In this document: one piece after another, positions 7,859 through 15,459 of the stretch
Layout of the letters: every line of letters starts with the position of its first letter
Position numbering within the stretch: the stretch's first letter is position 1
IMG/VR virus record: IMGVR_UViG_3300009182_000308
Span: 1-24,509 of that record
DNA: 24,509 nt
Reading direction: 5' to 3' (one strand)
DNA from: a virus
Program-made: the position numbers and the translations under genes
Notes under the pieces: generated by a model
What the model was told of the DNA's origin: nothing
Databases searched by the model: none
The model's input: only the letters and a program-made list of their open reading frames with translations

Positions 7859-9859
7859 TTAAAACATCATGAAAAAGTTGGATGTGTTTGATGAACTAGA
7901 AACAACGCCGTTAATATAACTTATTGTTAAATAATCAAGAACTTCTGCTGTTCCACCTGAAAATGTTAACCCTGTATTGCCAACAACATTGGTTGAGTTT
8001 GGCCCGATTATCCATGCGCCGGATTTTTTTAATGTTGCTTGGGTTGTATTTGTAGATTTTAAAGGAGTTGAATTTCTATTATAAGAATCCCCGTTATAAA
8101 TAAAATTAGTAAATTCATTAACTGTTCCACCAGTAAATAAAATTCCAGTAGCGGGAGAGGCACTTGTTGTAGCTGCATTAAATGTAATAAATTTATTAGA
8201 ACCAGTAATAGTCAAACCTTGATACGTTAAATTGGCGGTAGTAGTAACAGTGGGGTAAAACTGGTATCCCCCACCTATAAATGTTTTTGAATTTGATTGA
8301 GCACCAAGGTTAATTGTTCCTGTGCTATCAAGGGTTAAATTTGTAGGGTCTGTAGCATCCCAAACATTACCTGTACTTGCACCTGTGAACGACCCAATAT
8401 TTAAAGTTGCTCCTCCAAAAGTAATTCCTCTTGAATTTGTTCCGGTAATACTAAGATTTGAATACAGTGTCGCGGTATACCCGTTTAAATTTAAAGTTCC
8501 GTTAACAATAGATGATGATGCCGCATTATCAGTTGATGTAAACGCATCAAGCAATCTTACTGTACCGCCGGGACTGTCAATTGAAATAAGACGGGGGAAA
8601 TCTTGGCCAGAAGATGTAATATTTTGAGTTGTTCTTCCAGAAAAAGTTATTAAATTTGTAGATGATGTTCCTGTATAAGTAATACCAGTACCTGTTTTTA
8701 TATCCCCATAAAATGAAGTAGCTATTATTCCCAGCGCCAACGTCATAGTGTTAGTTGTACGCAACGATAAATCAAGTGTTCCAATATTGTATTGCGAATT
8801 TATTGTTACTACTGTTCCAGATGCGGGGTAGGTTGCGGCAGGAAAAATTGCAGTATCTTGAGCCAAAGGAAACTGCGTAACATCAGCAGTTCCCCCAGAT
8901 GTTGCAGACCACGATACGCTGCCCCAGTTTGCAGTAGTGGTTGCTCTAAAATATACAGTTTTTGCGGCGGGAAAATTAATTCCACTATTTCCTAAACCAT
9001 TACCAAACCTAGTGCCACTGATTGGTGCTGCCGCGCCAGCAATTGTTATATCTCTAAAATCAAGATCACCTGTTGAAGCAAAAGTATTGCAAGTTAAAGT
9101 GCGAGTTGCTCCAATAATATCTGATTTTACAAATGAACGATAAATTGCGCTTGTTCCTTGAGATATAGTTAGAGTTGAACTAATTGTTTGATTTCCGCCA
9201 AATATAATTAAAGCGCATCCTATCGATGTCCTTCCAGGAATTGTTAAATTATTAAATGTATTTGAACCAGAAAATGTTATAGATTGAAATATTGAAGATG
9301 TTACATTAAAATTATTAAATGTATTTGACCCAGAAACAGTTATAGTTGTTAGTGACGCATTTGTACAACTTACATTATAAAAAGTTTTTCCATTTCCGCT
9401 CAATGATAAAGTTGTGCCAGTAAAATTTATTTGAGATGTTCCTGCATTAAATGTTAATCCTGTTGAAATTGTAATAGTAAATGAACTTAATGAAACTGTA
9501 CTCGAGCCAAAACTTATTGATCTTGTATTTGAATTAGATGAAGTTAAAGTAGTCGCACTAAAAGAATAATTATTTGTATTTAAAGAACCAGATGTTAAAG
9601 TAAAAGTACCAGATATTGTAAAAGAACTTGCTAAATTTAAAGTTAAATTTGGACTAGCAAAATTAACAGTAGCACACATTGGTGAAGCTGTATTATTAAA
9701 TGTAACTGTTCCAGAGCCAGAATTTGCATCAAAGATAGCAGTATCTCCCGCCTGCGGATAAAAAGATGTTGCAGGAGTTCCTCCGGATGATGATGCCCAA
9801 TTTAAAATTGAAGTACCATCCCAAGTTCCTGTGCCACCAACCCAATAACAAATAGCCAT
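7859..9859 (-). CDS. Large beta-repeat adhesin / tail fibre protein (666 aa)
   Basis: The protein is nearly all Ser, Thr, Asn, Gly and Ile/Leu/Phe in alternating beta strands, as in beta-helix adhesins. An internal duplication is visible: residues 6-43 (WVGGTGTWDGT to GDTAIF) match 304-339 (FRATTTANWG to QDTAIF), and both are followed by strand-turn repeats such as SGTFTLTSGSLNTNNYS and SSSIVNGTLNLNGYT. Two SGSNTFNN repeats lie at 177-204. I chose ATG 9859 because AAGAGG lies 5 bases upstream and it starts just after the previous stop. Starting at 9928 instead would read into the end of the upstream fibre gene. The DNA is visibly more AT-rich than the capsid genes. A role in surface binding is inferred from fold type and position. 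Confidence 0.8.
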   Translation of the reverse strand: MAICYWVGGTGTWDGTSILNWASSSGGTPATSFYPQAGDTAIFDANSGSGTVTFNNTASPMCATVNFASPNLTLNLASSFTISGTFTLTSGSLNTNNYSFSATTLTSSNSNTRSISFGSSTVSLSSFTITISTGLTFNAGTSQINFTGTTLSLSGNGKTFYNVSCTNASLTTITVSGSNTFNNFNVTSSIFQSITFSGSNTFNNLTIPGRTSIGCALIIFGGNQTISSTLTISQGTSAIYRSFVKSDIIGATRTLTCNTFASTGDLDFRDITIAGAAAPISGTRFGNGLGNSGINFPAAKTVYFRATTTANWGSVSWSATSGGTADVTQFPLAQDTAIFPAATYPASGTVVTINSQYNIGTLDLSLRTTNTMTLALGIIATSFYGDIKTGTGITYTGTSSTNLITFSGRTTQNITSSGQDFPRLISIDSPGGTVRLLDAFTSTDNAASSSIVNGTLNLNGYTATLYSNLSITGTNSRGITFGGATLNIGSFTGASTGNVWDATDPTNLTLDSTGTINLGAQSNSKTFIGGGYQFYPTVTTTANLTYQGLTITGSNKFITFNAATTSASPATGILFTGGTVNEFTNFIYNGDSYNRNSTPLKSTNTTQATLKKSGAWIIGPNSTNVVGNTGLTFSGGTAEVLDYLTISYINGVVSSSSNTSNFFMMF

Positions 9860-9860
9860 A

Positions 9861-12800
9861 TTAAACCTCTTGACCCACAGCAATAGCATCCCAACGGCTA
9901 TCAGCAGCGTTATATATACATCCGACATATAACAGCTTGCTTGCCACGGTTGTAGTGGGCAGCGTTACGCCAACAACCCTAAATGCGTTTGTTGCACCCG
10001 TTGTCCAAGTCAATGCACGAGCTGTGCCGTTGTCTTTAAACCTGAACATCATTTTTTGACCATCAGCAGGCGCAGTGTTTGCATCAGCGTTAATTGTCAA
10101 TGCGTTAGCCAAAGCAGTTAAAGCGTATTCATCATAAGATGTGCTGTTCCAAGCCAATGGAGATGTAACGCTTGCCGCGCTGTTTACTTTGGGCTTGATG
10201 CTGGTTGTGATGTTGACACGGCCTGCACCTTTGGGTGTTAGGGTTAAATCAAGGTCTGGAGTTGTTGCGCCTTGAGAAGAAATAACAGGAGGATTTCCCG
10301 CGCCAGCACCCGTTACTTGTACATAGTTAACAGCAGAGGCTGTGTGGCTTATGTTAAATTGAGTTACTGCACTTGTTGCTGAGTTTGTTTTAAATGCAAT
10401 TGCCGCAGCCGCACTATTTTGAACAATTGGTGTGGTTGTTGACGTTGTTCCCGTCAGCGTAGTAAACGTACCCGCAGCAGCAGTAGTGCCGCCAATAATA
10501 CCGTTATCAATTGTTACGCCGCTTATTCCACTTACTGTAGAGCCAAGAGCTTGAGCAGTAGAACCAAACGTAATTGATGAGTTAACCAATTTGGCATTGG
10601 TTATAGAACCTGCCAACATTGTGTTGGTAACAGTTCCTGTATCAGTTGTATATACACCGTTGGTTACAGTGCCTGCATTACCACCAATAGACAAGTTGGC
10701 AACGGCAGTAGTTGAGGCAACCGTAAAAGGAGCCGTCCCCGTAGCTACAGTTGATGTAACGGTTGTAAATTGGCCCGTTGATGCAGCCGTGCCGCCAATA
10801 GCTGGTGGGCTTGCAAGGTATGTGCTAAACCCTGCGCCGCTGACCGTAGATGATGCGCTGAGTGTGGTAAATGCGCCAGTAGACGCTGTGGTTGCGCCAA
10901 CAGTTGTACTGTCAATTGAACCACCAGTAATTGCAACTGAATTGGCGTTTTGAGATGCAATTGTGCCAAGGTTAGAGGTCAGCGCAATAGTGCCTGCTGT
11001 GTTTGGCAGCACCCATGTGCGGTCGGCAGTTATGCCAGATGCGTCAAATTGCCGGATAAAACCGTTTGTGCCTTTCCACGAAAACATACCTGTAGAAGAG
11101 GCATATTGAGTAAAGCCAGTTGATGGTGTTGTTGGCGCTACTGATTGGCTTGGAAAACTTGCGTATGTAAATGCGCCAGTGTTTGCCGCCGTAGAACCAA
11201 TAGCTGGTGGGCTAGACAAATCAAGTGTACCACCCAAGGTCAAACTGCCAGAGCTTGTAACCGTGCCCGACAAGCTAATGCCTGAAACAGTGCCAGTACC
11301 GCTTACGCTTGTAACTGTTCCCGTATTGTTGGTGTAACCGTTTGGATTAGATGCAGGGTATGCGCCCAAATTGGTCAAGGCAGCAGCAGCGGTAGAAGCT
11401 CCAGTGCCGCCCCTGTTAATCGCAATAGCAACGCCGTTCCATGTTGCTGAAGTTATTGAGCCTGGGTAATCAAGTGTGTTTGTGGACCAAGACACATTTG
11501 ACGGTGTTGAATCATGCCTATCCCACGAACCAGCTGCAATAGAGTTATCTAATAAAACAATTGTTACATAACCACCAGAATTTATTGTTGCAACAGTTGT
11601 AGAAGAATTGTTTTGAACAGTAATTGCGCCTGAAGATTGATTATTGTTAAAAGTAAATGTTGCGCCATTTGGCAAACTTGTTGCATTTGGCAGTTTAATT
11701 ATTTGACCGCCAGAACCAGTAATTTGCCAATTTTGAACAGATGAAGCAGTTAAAACAATAGTTGTGCCGCTTGCCGCTTGAGAAAAATATCCTTCAAACA
11801 AACAATTGGTTGTAATGTTTGCATTTGCATCACGCAAAACAACAGAATTTGCCCCACTGGATGTTGTTACACCTGTGCCTCCATTAAGCACTGGCAATGC
11901 AGTTCCAGAATAACTAAGTGTCAATGTTCCACTTGATGTAACTGGACTTCCACTAACAGTAAACAAAGAAGGCGCAGCTAATGCAACAGAAGAAACAGCC
12001 CCATTTCCATCTGCGCCTTTTTGAGCCAGCACATTCCAATATGTTGTATTTGGAGGAGCTTGGTTTGTGTTGGCAACAATAGCGTAATAAGATGTTCCGT
12101 TATAAGTTACAGCATCACGAACTGCATAAGAAGTACTAGAACTCCACGTACCAACCCAATTTATTCCTGGAATACCTTGAGAACCCGTTGTTCCTTGAGG
12201 TATTTCAAAATTAAAAATAGCCGCAGAAGATGTGCCAGTATTTGTAACAGTAGCAGATGCGCCAGGACTTAATGTTGTGGTTGTCCCAGCAGTAATTGTT
12301 GCTGCTGCACCTTGTGGAATTCCAAAGTTAAAAATGGCAGCACTTGATGTGCCACTATTAGTAACAGTGGCAGAAGATCCCGCAGAAAGAGTGCTGGTTG
12401 TCCCGGCTGTAATTGTCGCAGCAGTTCCAGCATCGCCTTTAGCGCCTTGAGGAATGCCAAAATTAAACACGGCCGCTGAAGTGCTGCCAGAGTTTGCTAC
12501 CGTTGCCGAAGAACCAGCAGAAAGAGTTGTTGTTGTACCAGCAGCAATAGTTGCCGCAGATCCTGTTGCACCCGCAGCCCCTGTTGCCCCAACATCCCCG
12601 CGAGGGATTTGAAAATTAAATATGGCAGCATTAGATGTGCCTGAATTATTTACAGATGCAGATGTTCCTGGAGCGCCTGTGGTAGTTGTCCCCACGGCAA
12701 TCGTTGCAGCAATTCCAGGCTTAACCCATGATGCAGGGGCAGTCCAAGTTAATGCCGCTGTAGAGCGAGAATTAACAATTGAAATTGATGCCCAAACTGT

Positions 12801-13043
12801 ATTAACTGGCGATACAGGTGGAGTTGATGACCATCCAGTTGGAGCTGTGCCTACATTGGTTACAAAGTTCCAAGAGCCGCCTGTGGGCGTTGCAGGAGCT
12901 GTTGCAGATTCTTGAAAAATAAACCATTCAAAATACGTTGTGCTGAAATTGTTATTTGAGCCATAAAGACCAGAAGACTCTGCTCCAGGCGCTGCAACAA
13001 GAGCGCCTGTTGTGCTGTACCCGTAAAGACCGCCTGTAGCCAT
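9861..13043 (-). CDS. Long mosaic tail fibre with collagen-like linkers and a carbohydrate-binding-like module
   Basis: A 1060-residue fibre. Residues 33-103 form a module shared with the 148-residue protein. Residues 111-284 hold four repeats of the form AATIxAGTTTTLSxG...AAIFNFxIPQG, separated by collagen-like Gly-X-Y stretches (GATGAAGATG, GAKGDAG, GTTGSQGIPG). Residues about 295-340 (WVGTWSSSTSYAVRDAVTYN to YYAIVANTNQAPPNTTYWNV) resemble CBM5/12-type carbohydrate-binding modules. Residues 345-930 are long Ser/Thr/Gly beta repeats such as PPAIGSTAANTGAFT. The C-terminal 110 residues form a distinct, more ordinary domain (KMMFRFKDNGTARALTW to DSRWDAIAVGQEV), a likely tip. The stop of the upstream gene is fused to the ribosome binding site (AAATAAGGA). 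This is probably the main host-range fibre; the tail attachment end is inferred. Confidence 0.88.
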   Translation of the reverse strand: MATGGLYGYSTTGALVAAPGAESSGLYGSNNNFSTTYFEWFIFQESATAPATPTGGSWNFVTNVGTAPTGWSSTPPVSPVNTVWASISIVNSRSTAALTWTAPASWVKPGIAATIAVGTTTTGAPGTSASVNNSGTSNAAIFNFQIPRGDVGATGAAGATGSAATIAAGTTTTLSAGSSATVANSGSTSAAVFNFGIPQGAKGDAGTAATITAGTTSTLSAGSSATVTNSGTSSAAIFNFGIPQGAAATITAGTTTTLSPGASATVTNTGTSSAAIFNFEIPQGTTGSQGIPGINWVGTWSSSTSYAVRDAVTYNGTSYYAIVANTNQAPPNTTYWNVLAQKGADGNGAVSSVALAAPSLFTVSGSPVTSSGTLTLSYSGTALPVLNGGTGVTTSSGANSVVLRDANANITTNCLFEGYFSQAASGTTIVLTASSVQNWQITGSGGQIIKLPNATSLPNGATFTFNNNQSSGAITVQNNSSTTVATINSGGYVTIVLLDNSIAAGSWDRHDSTPSNVSWSTNTLDYPGSITSATWNGVAIAINRGGTGASTAAAALTNLGAYPASNPNGYTNNTGTVTSVSGTGTVSGISLSGTVTSSGSLTLGGTLDLSSPPAIGSTAANTGAFTYASFPSQSVAPTTPSTGFTQYASSTGMFSWKGTNGFIRQFDASGITADRTWVLPNTAGTIALTSNLGTIASQNANSVAITGGSIDSTTVGATTASTGAFTTLSASSTVSGAGFSTYLASPPAIGGTAASTGQFTTVTSTVATGTAPFTVASTTAVANLSIGGNAGTVTNGVYTTDTGTVTNTMLAGSITNAKLVNSSITFGSTAQALGSTVSGISGVTIDNGIIGGTTAAAGTFTTLTGTTSTTTPIVQNSAAAAIAFKTNSATSAVTQFNISHTASAVNYVQVTGAGAGNPPVISSQGATTPDLDLTLTPKGAGRVNITTSIKPKVNSAASVTSPLAWNSTSYDEYALTALANALTINADANTAPADGQKMMFRFKDNGTARALTWTTGATNAFRVVGVTLPTTTVASKLLYVGCIYNAADSRWDAIAVGQEV
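12192..12713 (-). repeat. Four-copy cassette coding for the fibre shaft
   Basis: Four similar protein units lie in the 1060-residue fibre at residues 111-148, 163-200, 208-245 and 247-284. Each is about 38 residues and ends FNFxIPxG. Units 1 and 2 and units 2 and 3 are separated by collagen-like Gly-X-Y linkers of variable length; units 3 and 4 nearly abut. Variable linkers suggest gain and loss of copies by recombination. Confidence 0.85.
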
Positions 13044-13052
13044 CTTTGTTCC

Positions 13053-14036
13053 TTATTTGAAGCTGTAACGGTAGTTACGAGGCTGAAATTCAGAAGTCAA
13101 ATGCTGGTCGCCACCACGCCATTTACCTTTGTAATTTTGATCTTCAATTAAACCATAAGCATCGTCAAATCGTGCAGCCCATTTTTGTGCTTCTTCTACG
13201 TTTTTATTTTTGTCGTAATAAGATTCCAATGTGCCGTACATATAACCTTCCGGGAAAGAAGACAGTACAGCATTGTTTTGCACAATCGGAATTAATGGGT
13301 CCGCTGTTGGGCTAAACAAAAATGGAAATGTGCGCTGGTAATAAGCTTTAATCGTGACGTTTGCCCCAGGGTTTGGAGTAAACACATAATTAGGACCAAC
13401 TTCCGAAAATGAAGCCCGAATAACCCTTGGCACACCAAATGGTCGAATGTACAACTGGTCAATCATGCGCCTACGAATGATTTCACGATCACCAACACGG
13501 TCATACATAATCCAAGGACCTAATGCCGTATACCCAGCACCTTGGTTTGATGGCGCAGATTCTTGAAAGAATTGCACAGGAAAACACATATCCCCAGGAA
13601 TTGGAGCCATGCCATCAGCGTTGGTTGTAAGAATTGATGGGCTTATAGGGTCGTAAGGATCAGTTCTTAATGCTGGCAACTCAATTGTTCGCATTTTTAA
13701 CTCAGTATTCTGGATACACATTTGTATTTCCAAAGCAGACTGAGTGGGCAATTTAAGAATGGTCACAGGAAGCGTTAAACCCGTCCATGCGCCGTCTGGA
13801 TCGTCAACTGTAATGGTAGTGCTGGTTAGAGCCAAAACAAGCGTATATGGGCCTGCAAGACTGTTGCCAATAAAGTCGCCTACCATTAGTGCTGTTTGAG
13901 GGCTTGCAGATGTTGTAATAACACCTGTAGATACGTTAACTGCCGTTGCTGTAATTCCAATGCTTGATGGAATTGCCCCTACCCATTGTGCGATTCGACT
14001 AACAAGAGCGTTAGCTGATTGAATGAAAAGGGACAT
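13053..14036 (-). CDS. Putative head-tail adaptor protein
   Basis: A 327-residue protein starting MSLFIQSANALVSRIAQWVG, a short helix as often found at the start of phage adaptor proteins. Residues about 22-95 are beta-rich (AVNVSTGVITTSASPQTA, then ITVDDPDGAW). The C-terminal third has the helical pattern of phage adaptors: FPEGYMYGTLESYYDKNKNV followed by EEAQKWAARFDDAYGLIEDQ. Such proteins dock under the portal ring to receive the tail. The gene lies between the capsid genes and the fibres, which fits. The upstream stop is fused to the ribosome binding site (AAATAAGGATGTGCTATG). Similarity is at pattern level, so another connector or tail tube protein is possible. Confidence 0.55.
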   Translation of the reverse strand: MSLFIQSANALVSRIAQWVGAIPSSIGITATAVNVSTGVITTSASPQTALMVGDFIGNSLAGPYTLVLALTSTTITVDDPDGAWTGLTLPVTILKLPTQSALEIQMCIQNTELKMRTIELPALRTDPYDPISPSILTTNADGMAPIPGDMCFPVQFFQESAPSNQGAGYTALGPWIMYDRVGDREIIRRRMIDQLYIRPFGVPRVIRASFSEVGPNYVFTPNPGANVTIKAYYQRTFPFLFSPTADPLIPIVQNNAVLSSFPEGYMYGTLESYYDKNKNVEEAQKWAARFDDAYGLIEDQNYKGKWRGGDQHLTSEFQPRNYRYSFK

Positions 14037-14045
14037 AGCACATCC

Positions 14046-14540
14046 TTATTTTGTCGGTATAGATGGATTATAAGGAATAGGAATTTTTCCGCTAGGGTGG
14101 CAAACAAAATCACTGTAGTATTCGTTCACAATAGCGTAGAAAAGAATCTTATCCTTACGTTCCTGTTTAATTAACTCCCAAGGACGGTTGTTAAACCACC
14201 TGGAACTGATTTCATGAGCAAAGCATTTGGGAAGTTGCATCATGTGAGCTGTTCCAGCAAAGAATGGGTTGTCTGTCCCATGAACTTTGTGAAACTCCCG
14301 GCGCTCCTTACAAAACTGCCTTACCTCTTCTACGTTCTTTTGGTCATATTGAACATATCGCACACCATCTACAGCACCAACCTTGTAATCAATATTGGGC
14401 GTATTAAATGTTTGCGACCATGTTCCTGATTTAACTTCATTGAAGAGTTTGTCATTTTGACGAAAAACACCATCAATTCCAGATTCCAAAATACCTTTGG
14501 AATAATATTCTTCATTTACGCGAACTTCATCATCAGTCAT
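14046..14540 (-). CDS. Hypothetical phage protein (164 aa) between capsid and adaptor genes
   Basis: I do not recognise this protein. It is soluble and rich in charged and aromatic residues, beginning MTDDEVRVNEEYYSKGILES. The middle has VDGVRYVQYDQKNVEEVRQF, followed by a basic helix (CKERREFHKVHG); the C-terminal part has EISSRWFNNRPWELIKQERK and a Pro-rich end (HPSGKIPIPYNPSIPTK). Composition is unlike the Ser/Thr/Gly-rich structural genes on both sides, suggesting an enzyme-like or connector-like globular fold. The gene follows a terminator-like hairpin, with only a weak binding site (TTGGATTAAATATG), so it may be expressed less than the capsid genes. A connector or assembly factor is possible from its position. 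Confidence 0.75.
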   Translation of the reverse strand: MTDDEVRVNEEYYSKGILESGIDGVFRQNDKLFNEVKSGTWSQTFNTPNIDYKVGAVDGVRYVQYDQKNVEEVRQFCKERREFHKVHGTDNPFFAGTAHMMQLPKCFAHEISSRWFNNRPWELIKQERKDKILFYAIVNEYYSDFVCHPSGKIPIPYNPSIPTK

Positions 14541-14567
14541 ATTTAATCCAATAACAATACCTTACCA

Positions 14568-14594
14568 AAAGAGCCTCCTTGTGAGAGGCCCTTT
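14568..14594 (-). terminator. Rho-independent terminator-like hairpin after the capsid accessory gene
   Basis: Read on the minus strand, arms AAAGGGCCTC and GAGGCTCTTT pair over ten base pairs with one G-U wobble around a 7-base loop (TCACAAG), running into four U residues. On the plus strand the wobble becomes an A-C mismatch, so the structure favours the minus-strand transcript, which is the coding direction. It lies in the longest clear intergenic gap of the capsid region, just after the 268-residue gene. Confidence 0.75.
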
Positions 14595-14602
14595 CAGAAA
14601 GA

Positions 14603-15409
14603 TTAATCTTTAGGGAACAATTGAACTGTGAAGCCTTCCAAGATCACGTTATCAGTTGCAGTAGCGATAGTGCCGCTGATAGTAATTGGCACAGACACTG
14701 ATGTATCCACTGCTGCGTACACATGACCGCTGGCAGATGCGCCACCAATCAATTGTGTAGATTGCACGTTCAATACGCCACGATTACGGATGGAGTTCAT
14801 AGAACTGCCACCAGTAGAAGTTGTGTAAGCAGAGTTAGTACCAATAACGGTAGTGCTGAGATAGTTTTTACCTGTCTTAGCGCCAGCAGAGTTGTTGGTA
14901 GCCCAATTAGAAGTAATAACGACTTGACCGTTGTTACCCATAGAGCCAGCAGGCAATGTCACGTTAACCAAGTAGGTTTCAGTGGTAGAGCCAGTATATG
15001 CGCTGTTCGAACCAGTAACGGCTGTCAAAGTACCAGTTGGGATCACTGGTGTAAACGCAACAGCGCCAACACCGTTTGCAACGCCATATTTACCAGCATA
15101 AACAACACCCACAGTAGTGCTAGAGAACACAACATAGTAGATACCGCCAGTAGCATCGCCAGACACAGCAGAAGCTGGGAAATAGCAAAAAGCGGAAGCA
15201 TATGTTGTAGGCAAAGCAGTACCCAGGGTCACAGTGCCGTTAGTGGCAATAGTGCCGCTGTTAGCAACCATAACTGGAATACCAGATTCGCTCAAAGTGC
15301 GGGGGAAGTATCCAACTTGACCTTGAGTACCAAGAACGCCAGTGATGTCGCCAGTGTTAACGTCAGACACAAATGCGGAGTTATATTCTTTCCAAGCTAA
15401 TGTAGCCAT
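14603..15409 (-). CDS. Putative capsid decoration / abundant virion protein
   Basis: A 268-residue protein, strongly rich in Ser, Thr, Gly, Ala and Val and predicted by eye to be mostly beta strand (IATNGTVTLGTALP, GTLTAVTGSNSAYTG, ISGTIATATDNVILEGFTVQ). There is no signal peptide. It starts MATLAWKEYNSAFVSD behind TTAAAGGAAAAATCATG, a strong ribosome binding site. It sits immediately after the major capsid gene and is bracketed by two terminator-like hairpins. Codons 4 to about 229 avoid TTA, CTA and TCA, as in the capsid gene, which suggests high expression. Together these favour a decoration or capsid-stabilising protein. I do not recognise a named family, and an abundant tail protein is an alternative. 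Confidence 0.75.
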   Translation of the reverse strand: MATLAWKEYNSAFVSDVNTGDITGVLGTQGQVGYFPRTLSESGIPVMVANSGTIATNGTVTLGTALPTTYASAFCYFPASAVSGDATGGIYYVVFSSTTVGVVYAGKYGVANGVGAVAFTPVIPTGTLTAVTGSNSAYTGSTTETYLVNVTLPAGSMGNNGQVVITSNWATNNSAGAKTGKNYLSTTVIGTNSAYTTSTGGSSMNSIRNRGVLNVQSTQLIGGASASGHVYAAVDTSVSVPITISGTIATATDNVILEGFTVQLFPKD

Positions 15410-15433
15410 GATTTTTCCTTTAAAAAATTAAAC

Positions 15434-15456
15434 AAAGGGGGTGATTAGCCCCCTCG
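15434..15456 (-). terminator. Terminator-like hairpin between capsid and accessory genes
   Basis: On the minus strand AGGGGG pairs with CCCCCT around the loop CTAATCA, followed by TTGTTTAATTTTTT. The compact G/C stem and U-rich tail just after the major capsid stop are typical of a leaky terminator or transcript-end stabiliser that keeps capsid message in excess. The downstream gene still has its own strong ribosome binding site. Confidence 0.7.
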
Positions 15457-15459
15457 AGA

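Noticed and set aside
9860-9928. Extra 23 residues (a possible membrane segment) at the start of the adhesin
   Set aside because: The extension lies inside the end of the upstream fibre gene in another frame, and ATG 9859 has its own AAGAGG site. The hydrophobic stretch is probably accidental.
7859-13043. Diversity-generating retroelement acting on a fibre gene
   Set aside because: I see no reverse transcriptase gene, no template repeat and no adenine-biased variable copy in the window.
9861-13043. Tape-measure protein for a long tail
   Set aside because: The 1060-residue protein has collagen-like linkers and beta repeats, not long helices, and there is no tail tube or terminator set beside it.
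14723-15400. 225-residue plus-strand reading frame antisense to the 268-residue gene
   Set aside because: Same register effect as over the capsid gene; the translation is Ser/Arg/Cys-rich with no recognisable fold.
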